13,465 bases of DNA from Actinobacteria bacterium UBA7422 (GTDB lineage: Bacteria; Actinomycetota; Actinomycetes; S36-B12), in assembly GCA_002469525.1 (NCBI GenBank), contig DKME01000179.1, positions 1 to 13,465 on the forward strand, read 5' to 3'. A model generated the notes under the pieces. It made no database searches. It was given only the letters and a program-made list of their open reading frames with translations, and was not told the DNA's origin. This document shows positions 6,704 to 13,465 of this stretch, piece after piece; the first letter of the stretch is position 1; each line of letters opens with the position of its first letter. Both the position numbers and the translations under genes were made by a program.

Positions 6704-6720
6704 GGTGGGAGGGGGAGGGG
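6704..6720 (+). other. G-rich tract between convergent genes
   Basis: GGTGGGAGGGGGAGGGG touches the stop codon of the LCP gene. It holds three runs of three or more G plus one GG, so a two-tier G-quadruplex is possible on the plus strand. The minus-strand LCP transcript would be C-rich here. Confidence 0.3.
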
Positions 6721-8139
6721 CTAGCTGGCGCAGAAACTTTCGTCAGCGGTGTTGATATTGGCGGTTTTGTCTTTGAGTGCATCGCTGATCCGGACGTCTT
6801 TAGCTCCGGTGAAGTCCGGCCCAATGACCAGTTGCAATGTTGATCCGGTTCCCGCGACCGGTTCTTCAACCGTAGCGCCAGCGGAATAGATCAAGGTTTT
6901 GGCGGAGTTGTCCCACTCGGGATCATAGATAACTGAGGTTGCTGCAACGGGGTCGCCATTTTTCACGTTGACAACGACAAAGCCTTGTTGGCGCAGTGCT
7001 TTCTTCGCGCTTTTACCAGCGCCCTTGACACCGGTTCCGTTAATTACTTTCACGCGAATATTTTCTGGGACCGTGCGCAGAAGTGGCTGGTCGTTGGCCG
7101 CCTTGGGTGGCCACGGTGTGTCATTCTTTAGCGCCTTGAGCAGTGGCTTGGCCTTTTTCTTGTTCATTAGTACGTTGGCGCCGTCTCCTGCTGGGTACCA
7201 GGGCATTGTGGTGAACGTAATGTTGGAGGGGCGCAGGTCCTTCATGCTCACGGCCAGTTCACGAAGATTGTCGATATTTGCCAACTGGGGGTCTGCGGTC
7301 AGGGATTCAGTTGCCGCATTGAGCACTCCGAGCAGGGCCACCGGGTTGAGTAGGGTTCCGCTGGAAATCACTTTGGTGGCCATTGAGGACAGGAATGCTT
7401 GCTGGCGCCGAATTCGAGACGTGTCTGAACCGTCACCCAGAGTTTTTCGGGCGCGTACGAACGCGAGGGCTTCTTCACCCGAGATCGTGTGTTTGCCGGC
7501 GCTGAGTTTGAGACCACTGAGTGGGTCGTTCACCGGCTTGCTCAAACAAATCTCAACACCACCGACTGCCTCGGTGATTGCCTTGAAGCCACCAAAGTCG
7601 ACAACCATGAAATTGTCAATCGCCATTCCGGTCATGTTTTCAACGGCTTTAAGGGTGCAACCGGGGCCACCGCGGGACATTGCCTCGTTGAACTTGCCGG
7701 TGCCGCCTTTGACCATGTCTCCGCTGGCGTTCTTGCAGTTTGGTAGGTCAATCAACGTGTCGCGGGGGATACTGACGGCAACGGCTTGGCTTCGATCCGC
7801 ACTGACGTGTAGCAGGATTGTGGTGTCCGATCGCTCGGTCGTGCCGAAATCGGCGGTACTCCCGTAACCTCTGTTTCCCTTGCCGGCGCGTGAATCGCTG
7901 CCCATGAGCAGAACGTTAAATGGTGCTGTTTCACCCGTCACTTCGTCGACCACCACGGATTCGGTGCTAGCAACTTCGTTTCCCGTTTGATCAGAGACAT
8001 CGAGAGCGGTGATATTGCCTTCAAGCTGGCCTAACACCGATGTCACACCTGCGCCAACCGCGGTCACGGCCAGAATCGCACCGGATGCGACCGCCGCAAT
8101 TACTTTGGGCCAACGAGCGTTACTCAAGGGAATCCTCAC
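6721..8139 (-). CDS. LCP family (LytR-CpsA-Psr) cell wall polymer ligase with LytR_C domain
   Basis: LCP enzymes move lipid-linked wall glycopolymers onto peptidoglycan on the outer side of the membrane. From GTG 8139 the protein has 472 residues. A short cytoplasmic N-terminus and a membrane anchor (VIAAVASGAILAVTAVGAGV) are followed by the catalytic domain from about residue 74. Its core motifs are intact: FNVLLMGSDSRAG, ERSDTTILLHVS, AVSIPRDTLIDLP, GGVEICL, and the basic stretch ALAFVRARKTLGDGSDTSRIRRQQAF (Arg residues that bind pyrophosphate). From about 360 a LytR_C domain begins IRVKVINGTGVKGAGKSA. No motif residue seems lost. The start is uncertain: TTG 8127, behind GTGAGGA, would also keep the anchor. 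The context of TagF-like, exporter and glycosyltransferase genes suggests it attaches the polymer made by the converging operon. It ends just before a shared terminator region. Confidence 0.92.
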   Translation of the reverse strand: MRIPLSNARWPKVIAAVASGAILAVTAVGAGVTSVLGQLEGNITALDVSDQTGNEVASTESVVVDEVTGETAPFNVLLMGSDSRAGKGNRGYGSTADFGTTERSDTTILLHVSADRSQAVAVSIPRDTLIDLPNCKNASGDMVKGGTGKFNEAMSRGGPGCTLKAVENMTGMAIDNFMVVDFGGFKAITEAVGGVEICLSKPVNDPLSGLKLSAGKHTISGEEALAFVRARKTLGDGSDTSRIRRQQAFLSSMATKVISSGTLLNPVALLGVLNAATESLTADPQLANIDNLRELAVSMKDLRPSNITFTTMPWYPAGDGANVLMNKKKAKPLLKALKNDTPWPPKAANDQPLLRTVPENIRVKVINGTGVKGAGKSAKKALRQQGFVVVNVKNGDPVAATSVIYDPEWDNSAKTLIYSAGATVEEPVAGTGSTLQLVIGPDFTGAKDVRISDALKDKTANINTADESFCAS

Positions 8140-8191
8140 GTTTATAGCGGATGCTGGTACAACAGATACTGCGCAAACTCCCACCAATAGT

Positions 8192-8207
8192 AAGCGGAAA
8201 GCCGCTT
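8192..8207. repeat. Inverted repeat next to the putative LCP promoter
   Basis: AAGCGG and CCGCTT flank a 4-nt AAAG spacer and form a perfect 6-bp palindrome touching the TACTAT box of the LCP gene. It could be an operator, but no regulator is assignable. Confidence 0.35.
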
Positions 8208-8341
8208 TTCACGGGGTAGGACGCTCCCAAACCCTCATTTGGTTCCCCCGCACAGGAATTTGGACAAGCCCAACGGCGGGTGGAGTTTGGTGAAGCGGAC
8301 AGGGGTGTGTGACACTACTGAGACATAAATCTTGGGGTTTG

Positions 8342-8356
8342 TGTGACGCAAGTGAC
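8342..8356 (+). promoter_or_regulatory. Direct repeat of GTGAC upstream of the amidase-SpoIID gene
   Basis: TGTGAC (8342-8347) and AGTGAC (8351-8356) repeat with a 9-nt period, and a further GTGAC occurs at 8308-8312. Spaced direct repeats of this size suit an OmpR-family response regulator. MtrA, which controls wall hydrolases in actinobacteria, is one candidate, but the bases do not match a consensus I can quote with certainty. Confidence 0.3.
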
Positions 8357-8409
8357 GTGTGGGGGCACAAGGGCAATGCGGAAGGTGTGCGAAGTTGCGT
8401 AATCGAAGT

Positions 8410-8414
8410 AGGAG
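8410..8414 (+). promoter_or_regulatory. Ribosome binding site deciding the amidase start
   Basis: AGGAG lies 10 nt before ATG 8425. It supports that start over the earlier in-frame GTG 8359, which has no such site. GGAAGG at 8380-8385 would serve the alternative TTG 8395. Confidence 0.5.
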
Positions 8415-8424
8415 TAACGCCCCG

Positions 8425-11400
8425 ATGCGCGGCGGTTTGGTAGTCACCGCCGTATTGGCCGCAAGCCTGATATTGCCGGTCATGGGGGACTCCCAAAACC
8501 AAAATTCGAGCATGACTTCGATCTATACCGCTCCACGTCTAGCAGATCCCACAACTACAAGCACTTCCGCGACACCGCAGGCGGCCCCGCCTTTGATTGA
8601 ACAGCGTTTTGACCTCGCCGGAGTGAACCCCGAAATCGTCACCGAATCACAGTCCGCACTGCAGGCTTCGCTGGATGCGGACTACGAGTTGGAAACCTCC
8701 ATTGACTTTCTGCCACTGGTACCCAGCGCCAGTGGCAACGAACACGGGCACGAACACGAACACGGGCACGAACACGAACACGAACACGGGCACGAAGAGC
8801 AAGATCAAGCCGGCGCGGAATCGAGGGCCCAGCAAGTTGACCAACTAAGTGACTTAGAACCGGTGCTGGCAACACGAAATTCGGGCACTAAGCCGTTTAC
8901 TTTGGTGGGAATTACTTCTGCGGAGCCGTTCGCCGCGGGCGCTCGCGTATTGGTTCGGGTGCAAGAAGATTTCGGTTGGAGTTCGTGGACTCCTCTCGAG
9001 GTGTCCCAGGATCTTCCCGATGGCGCGGAAGCGGAAAATATTTTGTACGGAACCGAACCTCTGCTAACAAATTCAGCGACCGGGGTTGAAGTCCGCATTG
9101 ACACACCCGACGGTGTGGAAATCAGCGACCCTTCGATGGTCCTGTTGGATTCACCAACAATTGAGTCAGATGCGGATATCCCCGAACCGGAATTTGACGC
9201 AGGAAACTCCGGGCCGATCAGTACAGTGGCGGCCAGTACGGTCAGCGCACCGATGCCAGCCATTATTTCCCGGGCTGAGTGGGGAGCAGATGAAAGACTT
9301 CTTCGTAGCGGACCAAAGTTTGCGCCCACGATTAAAGCCGCATTTATCCATCACACTGCCAGCAAAAGTAACTACACGGCTGAAGAGGCACCTTCGCAGA
9401 TGCGAAACCTGTACACCTATTTCACCAAGGGTTTGAAGTACTCAGATATGGCCTACAACTTCATCGTCGATCGATTCGGTCGACTCTATGAAGGCCGCGG
9501 TGGCGGGATGGACAAAGCAGTGATCGGCGGGCACACCGCTGGTTTCAACGATCAAACATTTGCTATTTCCGCGCTAGGAAACTTTCAAAATTTCAAGCCA
9601 AACGACCCAGAGATGGGTGCAATAGTTGATTCCGTTTCGTCTTTGCTTGCATGGAAATTGTCGATGAACCACAGGGACCCCAACGGAGAAACAACACTGG
9701 TTTCTGATTCAGGTGCTGGAACGTCGAAGTACAAGCCCGGACAAACCGCTAAGGCATTAGTTGTTGGGGGTCATGGCGACATCGGGTCAACTTCCTGTCC
9801 TGGCAAACATTTAGAGGCACAATTACCAACGATCCGTGCTGCTGCAGGAGCAAAAATGGGCGCAAGCATGATCAACCCGACGGCCGTTGCTGCCAACTGG
9901 GGCCAGGGTGAACCCGTGCGAGTCAGAGCAATTACAAATGCCCCTTTGCAATGGAACGTTTCAATTCGGTCCCAGTGCGGAGATGTTGTTCGCAGCATCA
10001 GTGGCGGCCAAGGCGAGCCCGGTGAGCTTGGAATCGATTGGGACAAGAACAACGATGCAGGCCAACCGGTTCCTCCCGGTACGTACACCGTCACTATGAA
10101 TTCGAATGGCAATGGTGAAGCCCTTTACCCATGGGTTGGTCAAGCACGTGTTTTGGCAACGGCTGATTCGCCACCTGACCCGTGTGCTCCACCAGAAAAC
10201 TTCACGCTCACGGGGTCTGGTTTCGGTCACGGTGTCGGACTGTCACAGTGGGGAGCGCGCGCAATGGCAAATGCCGGAATGGATGCCACCTCGATCGTGA
10301 CGTATTACTACCAAGGAACCCAGGTCGCACCCGTCCAGGACGACATGGAAATTTTAGTGAACCTCGAGTACCAAAAGACCCGCGTTGACATGCGAAGCGA
10401 AGCATTGGATGCAAGTGGTGGAGGACTTGAGGTCTCCGTGGGTGGCGTCGTTGTTGCCGGAAGCCCCGCTGACGTGTTCCAATTCCAACGAGGCGGTGGG
10501 CAAGTCAAAGTCGTGAGGATTTCCGGGGGCGCTACCACTGTGATCGGGCAAGGCCCCTCTGCCACAGCGAGGCCGGTGGGAGAAACCTTGGTTCACGTGT
10601 CGAACAAGGGTCGCGGTTTTCCCGCAACCGGAAGTCGGTTTCGTTACGGATACGTTGAGGTCACCCCGATCACAGTTGGCGGCAAGGTGAAACTCAATGC
10701 AGTAAACCGGTTGAGGTTACACGACGAGTATCTCTACGGGGTCGCGGAAGTTCCGAACTCGTGGCCCGACGCCGCCATGCAAGCCCAAGTTCTTGCGGCG
10801 CGCACCTACGCCCTGTCAAAGATAGACGCTGGGCTACGTAAGAGTTGCAATTGTCACCTTGACGACGGTTACGGTCCCTTCTCAGATCAAGCTTTCGCCG
10901 GTTGGTCCAAGCAATCAAGCGCACAAGGGGACCGCTGGATCTCGGCAGTTAATGCCACCACGACTTCACCGGCGACTGGGCTGGCAATTCTTCAAGAGGG
11001 CAAAGCAATCAAAGCTTTCTACTCTTCGTCTAACGGCGGTGCTTCGCAGTCTGTCGCCGATGCCTGGGGTGGCGAAGGACTCCCGTATGCCAACTCGGTG
11101 GCTGACCCGTACTCAATTGACCCCTCCAATCCGGATGCTTCCTGGACAAAAGTTGTCACTCAAGCAGAAGCAGCACAGGCATTTGGTGTTCCAGCTGTAT
11201 GGCAACTTGCGGTCACCGAACGCTTTGGATCAGGCGCGGTCAAGACGCTTACGGCGACATTGGCTGACGGAAGCGTGGCCACTAGGACTGGCAACGAAAT
11301 GCGTAGCCTGCTGGGACTGAAGTCCAATTATGTGACCGGGATTGACGGTAACGCGGGGATTCCCGTGGCCCAACCCGCAGCCCCGGAAATGGTCGTTCCC

Positions 11401-12033
11401 GAGGTCGCGCCACCGGCAAGTGAGCGTTCGGTGGCATTGCGCACCAATGCACAAGCAGACCACCCCGCAGGTAAGCCGTTTACTATCAAGGCGAAAGTCA
11501 ACCCGGCTAAAAAGGGTCTGCGCGTGTGGTTGCAACAACGTGTAGGCGAAGAGTGGAAGACGATTTCGAAAAAGAAGACTAAAGCCAAAGGTAAGGTCAC
11601 TCTTAAGGTGAAAGACCCTTGGCCACCGTCAACAACCCAGGTGTACCGGGTGGTCACGACAAAGAAAAAAGTAATCGTGGGAACCAGCGTGGAACTTGCT
11701 TTGGGTGTGGTCCCCAGCGTGAAACAACGAACTGTTGCCTTGCTTAGCCCAGCAGTGATCAGCAAGAAAGACGGTAAGCCATTTGTTATTAAAGCAAAAA
11801 TGCGTCCAGGCAAGAAAGGCTTGGCCGTGTGGCGCCAGGTGCTCGTCAGTGGCGACGCAGAAACAGGTGAATGGCGGACGGTGGGAAAGACCAAGACAAA
11901 GGCCAAGGGAAAAATAAAGTTCAAAGTCAAGAAAGCTACTCCCGCAGGCTCGACCTATATTTACCGCCTCGTGGTGGTCGACAACCGTCAAGCCGCTGGC
12001 GTCAGCCCGATCATTACGCTGAGCGTGACTTAA
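8425..12033 (+). CDS. Secreted PGRP-type amidase fused to a SpoIID domain, with His-rich tract and C-terminal repeats
   Basis: This 1202-residue exported wall-remodelling protein starts with a signal peptide (GLVVTAVLAASLILPVMG). A Thr-rich linker and a His-rich tract (106-122) follow. Next is a beta-type domain known before actinobacterial amidases (FTLVGITSAEPF, VLVRVQEDFGWSSW, GVEVRIDTPDGV). The PGRP/amidase_2 domain (about 280-470) has IISRAEWGADERL, FIHHTAS (His309/310), IGGHTAGFN and GGHGDIGSTSCPG (His450, Cys458), so the zinc ligands look intact. A FlgD-like Ig segment follows (about 505-562). The SpoIID part has SGFGHGVGLSQWGARAMA (about 595) ahead of LHDEYLYGVAEVPNSWPDAAMQAQVLAARTYAL and FYSSSNGGASQS, the order usual in actinobacteria. 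Two Lys-rich 101-residue repeats end the protein. Expected activities are MurNAc-L-Ala amide cleavage and, less surely, glycan-strand binding or cleavage. TTG 8395 and GTG 8359 are alternative starts. Confidence 0.88.
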   Translation: MRGGLVVTAVLAASLILPVMGDSQNQNSSMTSIYTAPRLADPTTTSTSATPQAAPPLIEQRFDLAGVNPEIVTESQSALQASLDADYELETSIDFLPLVPSASGNEHGHEHEHGHEHEHEHGHEEQDQAGAESRAQQVDQLSDLEPVLATRNSGTKPFTLVGITSAEPFAAGARVLVRVQEDFGWSSWTPLEVSQDLPDGAEAENILYGTEPLLTNSATGVEVRIDTPDGVEISDPSMVLLDSPTIESDADIPEPEFDAGNSGPISTVAASTVSAPMPAIISRAEWGADERLLRSGPKFAPTIKAAFIHHTASKSNYTAEEAPSQMRNLYTYFTKGLKYSDMAYNFIVDRFGRLYEGRGGGMDKAVIGGHTAGFNDQTFAISALGNFQNFKPNDPEMGAIVDSVSSLLAWKLSMNHRDPNGETTLVSDSGAGTSKYKPGQTAKALVVGGHGDIGSTSCPGKHLEAQLPTIRAAAGAKMGASMINPTAVAANWGQGEPVRVRAITNAPLQWNVSIRSQCGDVVRSISGGQGEPGELGIDWDKNNDAGQPVPPGTYTVTMNSNGNGEALYPWVGQARVLATADSPPDPCAPPENFTLTGSGFGHGVGLSQWGARAMANAGMDATSIVTYYYQGTQVAPVQDDMEILVNLEYQKTRVDMRSEALDASGGGLEVSVGGVVVAGSPADVFQFQRGGGQVKVVRISGGATTVIGQGPSATARPVGETLVHVSNKGRGFPATGSRFRYGYVEVTPITVGGKVKLNAVNRLRLHDEYLYGVAEVPNSWPDAAMQAQVLAARTYALSKIDAGLRKSCNCHLDDGYGPFSDQAFAGWSKQSSAQGDRWISAVNATTTSPATGLAILQEGKAIKAFYSSSNGGASQSVADAWGGEGLPYANSVADPYSIDPSNPDASWTKVVTQAEAAQAFGVPAVWQLAVTERFGSGAVKTLTATLADGSVATRTGNEMRSLLGLKSNYVTGIDGNAGIPVAQPAAPEMVVPEVAPPASERSVALRTNAQADHPAGKPFTIKAKVNPAKKGLRVWLQQRVGEEWKTISKKKTKAKGKVTLKVKDPWPPSTTQVYRVVTTKKKVIVGTSVELALGVVPSVKQRTVALLSPAVISKKDGKPFVIKAKMRPGKKGLAVWRQVLVSGDAETGEWRTVGKTKTKAKGKIKFKVKKATPAGSTYIYRLVVVDNRQAAGVSPIITLSVT
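8740..8799 (+). repeat. His-rich coding repeat in the amidase-SpoIID gene
   Basis: Twenty codons alternate CAC with GAA or GGG, giving nine His at every second residue (HGHEHEHGHEHEHEHGH flanked by Glu). The DNA is built from the hexamers GGGCAC and GAACAC, so slippage in whole codons is possible. Such tracts bind Zn, Ni or Cu in many secreted proteins; here it lies between the signal peptide and the zinc amidase domain. Confidence 0.85.
11425..11727 (+). repeat. C-terminal repeat 1 of the amidase-SpoIID protein (101 residues)
   Basis: Residues 1001-1101 begin RSVALRTNAQAD, then GKPFTIKAKVNPAKKGLRVW, and contain KTKAKGKVTLKVK before TQVYRVVTTKKK. The segment is strongly basic and has a beta-strand pattern. 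It aligns with repeat 2 from its first residue to its last. Confidence 0.75.
11728..12030 (+). repeat. C-terminal repeat 2 of the amidase-SpoIID protein (101 residues)
   Basis: Residues 1102-1202 begin RTVALLSPAVIS, then GKPFVIKAKMRPGKKGLAVW, and contain KTKAKGKIKFKVK before YIYRLVVVD. It is exactly as long as repeat 1 and runs to the last codon. The DNA has drifted, so the duplication is not recent. Confidence 0.75.
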
Positions 12034-12698
12034 TCTGACGTATGTACCGCAAGAACATGGGAGATTTGTTCCTGAGCGATCACACTTTCGTCGAGTTTGT
12101 CACTCATAACAACTGATCCACTGAAAACTACCGGCAAGAGGAATGGAATAAATACAGTCTCCGGTGTGGCGCGAGTATCAATTCCAATCCGTGCGCCTTG
12201 AGCGATTCCGTGTTGCTCACCCCACGCGTGAACCTTCGCAATCAACTCTACTTGTGAGCCAAAAAATTCCGGGTACATCCAGCCATCGGGCTGACCTAGT
12301 ACTTCGGCCGTGATTTCTCCCTCACAACCCTGCGGGCGACCCCAACCGTCAATCGAGATGCCAAACCACTCACCAGAATCGGCGCTGGGGCTCTGACCTG
12401 ATGCATATATTCCTATCTCGGCGTCCTGGGTCACTAATTCACTACCGGCAATCAGAGCCCCGCACTGCCACACGGCCTGCTGCCAAGTCCACCCCAAATC
12501 CACCTGGACCAAAGCCCCAGCATCAGCGTCAATCACGTCACGAAATGCATTCGCGGCCTTTGCAGCGCCATTAATGAAGGTGGTCACCGAGAGTTCGATC
12601 CTGCCCGAGGCCGCGAAATTCGTTGTCACGAACGGTCGCCCGGGATCCGCGTACCCATTAAGGAGTTGCCATACGTCCCTATTCGCAGTCGCTCGCAT
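12030..12698 (-). CDS. TIGR03089 family protein (actinobacterial, AMP-binding-enzyme-like fragment)
   Basis: I recognise this 222-residue protein as a likely TIGR03089 member, a single-copy actinobacterial family with distant similarity to the N-terminal part of acyl-adenylate enzymes. Supporting features are the Leu/Ala-rich start (WQLLNGYADPGRPFVTTN), GRIELSVTTFINGAAKAANAF, and the ALVQVDLGWTWQQAVWQCGALIAG segment that resembles the early helix-strand of AMP-binding folds. No SGTTGxPKG-type phosphate loop or catalytic C-terminal domain exists, so adenylation by itself is unlikely. Function is unknown. Mycobacterial relatives lie, as I recall, beside an LCP gene and manB, as here. ATG 12698 sits 6 nt after a TACCAT box. 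The 3' end overlaps the amidase gene by 4 nt, tail to tail. The divergent nucleotidyltransferase starts 36 nt away. Confidence 0.75.
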   Translation of the reverse strand: MRATANRDVWQLLNGYADPGRPFVTTNFAASGRIELSVTTFINGAAKAANAFRDVIDADAGALVQVDLGWTWQQAVWQCGALIAGSELVTQDAEIGIYASGQSPSADSGEWFGISIDGWGRPQGCEGEITAEVLGQPDGWMYPEFFGSQVELIAKVHAWGEQHGIAQGARIGIDTRATPETVFIPFLLPVVFSGSVVMSDKLDESVIAQEQISHVLAVHTSD

Positions 12699-12704
12699 GC
12701 GCCG

Positions 12705-12710
12705 ATGGTA
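12705..12710 (-). promoter_or_regulatory. Putative -10 box of the TIGR03089-like gene
   Basis: TACCAT on the minus strand matches TANNNT and ends 6 nt before ATG 12698, with no Shine-Dalgarno sequence between. This geometry matches leaderless actinobacterial genes and the two boxes near 521-548. Confidence 0.4.
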
Positions 12711-12734
12711 CGGGGCTGTGAAAGGGTGTCGCCC

Positions 12735-13465
12735 ATGCGTGAAGCGATCCTCCTAGTTGGCGGCCAGGGAACCAGACTCCGACCACTGACAATTAACACT
12801 CCCAAGCCGATGCTCCCTGTGGCCGGCGTTCCTTTCACCGTGCACCAGATCCTGCGTGCGCGTGATGCAGGAATAACGCGAATCGTGCTAGCAACGAGTT
12901 ACCGGGCGGACGTGTTCGCCAGTTTTATCGCTGACGCCGATCTTGGAATTGACGTCGTGATTGCAACAGAGGAGGTTCCGCTTGGTACTGGAGGTGCCAT
13001 TCGTTTCGCATCGAGTTTTCTTGAAGGCGGTCCGCAGGATCCGGTAGTAATTTTTAATGGAGATGTTCTGACCGGACTCGACATTGATGCGTTAGTCAAC
13101 ACGCACCAGGACAGCGCCGCGGACGTCACGTTGTATTTGACACAGGTTGCCGATCCTCGGGCATACGGTCTCGTTCCGACTTCTCCTGAAGGCCGAGTGT
13201 TGCAGTTTCTGGAAAAACCACAGACTCCCGAGGAAATTGTCACCGACCAAATCAATGCCGGATGCTACGTGTTCACCCGGTCGGTCATTGAGGGGATTCC
13301 CGAGGGGCGCCCAGTCTCGGTGGAACGCGAAATATTCCCGGAACTATTGGCGGCCGGCCAAACGGTCATGGGTGTTGTTGATCCGGGGTACTGGCTCGAC
13401 TTGGGGCAACCCATGGACTTTGTCCGAGGCTCCGTAGATTTAGTTGTGGGTAACGCGCCCTCACC
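12735..13465 (+). CDS. NDP-sugar pyrophosphorylase, mannose-1-phosphate guanylyltransferase-like (mycobacterial ManB type), cut by the right edge
   Basis: This cytoplasmic enzyme is expected to join a sugar 1-phosphate to an NTP, giving an NDP-sugar and pyrophosphate. The first 243 residues are present. LVGGQGTRLRPL (7-18) with TPKPMLPVAG is the nucleotide-binding loop and lysine motif, and VVIFNGDVLTGLD holds the metal Asp110. EEVPLGTGGAIRFA, FLEKP, INAGCYVFTRSVIEGIP and SVEREIFPELLAAG are typical of the family, and GYWLDLGQPMDFVRGSVDLV is close to the end of the catalytic domain. The pattern is nearest, from memory, to mycobacterial ManB (Rv3264c), hence GDP-mannose synthesis. Other hexose 1-phosphates cannot be excluded by sequence alone. 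ATG 12735 follows an AAAGGG-type ribosome site at 8 nt. It may supply the sugar donor for wall or lipid glycans. Confidence 0.85.
   Translation, partial: MREAILLVGGQGTRLRPLTINTPKPMLPVAGVPFTVHQILRARDAGITRIVLATSYRADVFASFIADADLGIDVVIATEEVPLGTGGAIRFASSFLEGGPQDPVVIFNGDVLTGLDIDALVNTHQDSAADVTLYLTQVADPRAYGLVPTSPEGRVLQFLEKPQTPEEIVTDQINAGCYVFTRSVIEGIPEGRPVSVEREIFPELLAAGQTVMGVVDPGYWLDLGQPMDFVRGSVDLVVGNAPS

Larger units (their letters stand above)
8140..8424. promoter_or_regulatory. Divergent intergenic region between the LCP and amidase-SpoIID genes
   Basis: This 285-nt gap must hold promoters for both genes. On the minus strand TACTAT (8192-8187) is the best -10 candidate for the LCP gene and leaves about 40 nt of leader. 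It abuts an inverted repeat AAGCGG-AAAG-CCGCTT (8192-8207). On the plus side there is an AT-rich CATAAAT (8324-8330) and the GTGAC direct repeat listed separately. No small gene or RNA is evident. Confidence 0.45.

Noticed and set aside
6968..7867. Open frame of 299 codons on the plus strand
   Set aside because: It lies fully opposite the well-supported LCP gene and its translation is low-complexity Ser/Arg/Pro without motifs.
8740..8799. CRISPR-like or intergenic tandem repeat
   Set aside because: The repeats are in frame within a coding sequence, have no spacers and encode a coherent His-rich tract.
8647..8844. Val/Phe-rich minus-strand frame over the His tract
   Set aside because: The alternating VFVFVPVFV pattern is only the complement of the GAACAC/GGGCAC repeat.
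10201..10330. SpoIID GHGVGLSQWGA motif placed before the main domain, as a new circular permutation
   Set aside because: As far as I recall this order is usual in actinobacterial SpoIID/LytB proteins, so it is not novel here.
11328..11930. Minus-strand frame of 200 codons
   Set aside because: It mirrors the Lys-rich repeats of the amidase-SpoIID gene and has no start context or family match.

Overview
The window looks like a chromosomal segment of an actinobacterium of moderate GC content. The support is an LCP ligase with a LytR_C tail, a small AMP-binding-like protein that I recognise as the actinobacteria-restricted TIGR03089 family, a mycobacterial ManB-like sugar-phosphate nucleotidyltransferase, GTG starts, and -10 boxes placed 6-7 nt before start codons as in leaderless transcription. 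I cannot place it below phylum. No tRNA, rRNA, CRISPR, insertion sequence or phage gene was seen.

Layout. (1) 1-512, minus: the 5' part of a CDP-glycerol glycerophosphotransferase (TagF-like) gene that runs off the left edge. (2) 556-6601, plus: six tightly packed genes, several overlapping at GTGA or TAATG: a polysaccharide/teichoic-acid ABC exporter permease, its Wzt/TagH-like ATPase partner, a sulfotransferase-like protein, two tandem CDP-alcohol phosphatidyltransferases, and a family 2 glycosyltransferase. (3) 6616-6720: three tandem hairpins and a G-rich tract between convergent operons. (4) 8139-6721, minus: an LCP-family wall-polymer ligase. (5) 8140-8424: a divergent regulatory gap. 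(6) 8425-12033, plus: a large secreted protein that joins a zinc amidase (PGRP) domain to a SpoIID domain. It also has a striking His-rich tract and two exact-length C-terminal repeats. (7) 12698-12030, minus: the TIGR03089-like protein, overlapping the previous gene tail to tail by 4 nt. (8) 12735 to the right edge, plus: a ManB-like nucleotidyltransferase.

Taken together this reads as a cell-envelope locus that could make, export, attach and remodel an anionic wall glycopolymer. The TagF-like enzyme and the CDP-alcohol enzymes would build a phosphodiester-linked chain and the GT2 would add sugar. The sulfotransferase-like protein may modify it and the ABC system would export it. The LCP enzyme would ligate it to peptidoglycan, while the amidase-SpoIID protein would trim the wall. 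The polymer itself is not identifiable from sequence.

The main surprise is that several proteins in the six-gene operon keep their fold but have altered catalytic motifs. The exporter ATPase has lost the Walker A loop, the catalytic Glu, the H-loop His and the signature motif. One CDP-alcohol enzyme has His in place of the final motif Asp. The other carries an N-terminal remnant of a nucleotidyltransferase-like domain without its glycine-rich loop. All frames are open, so these look like conserved pseudo-enzymes and not decay.
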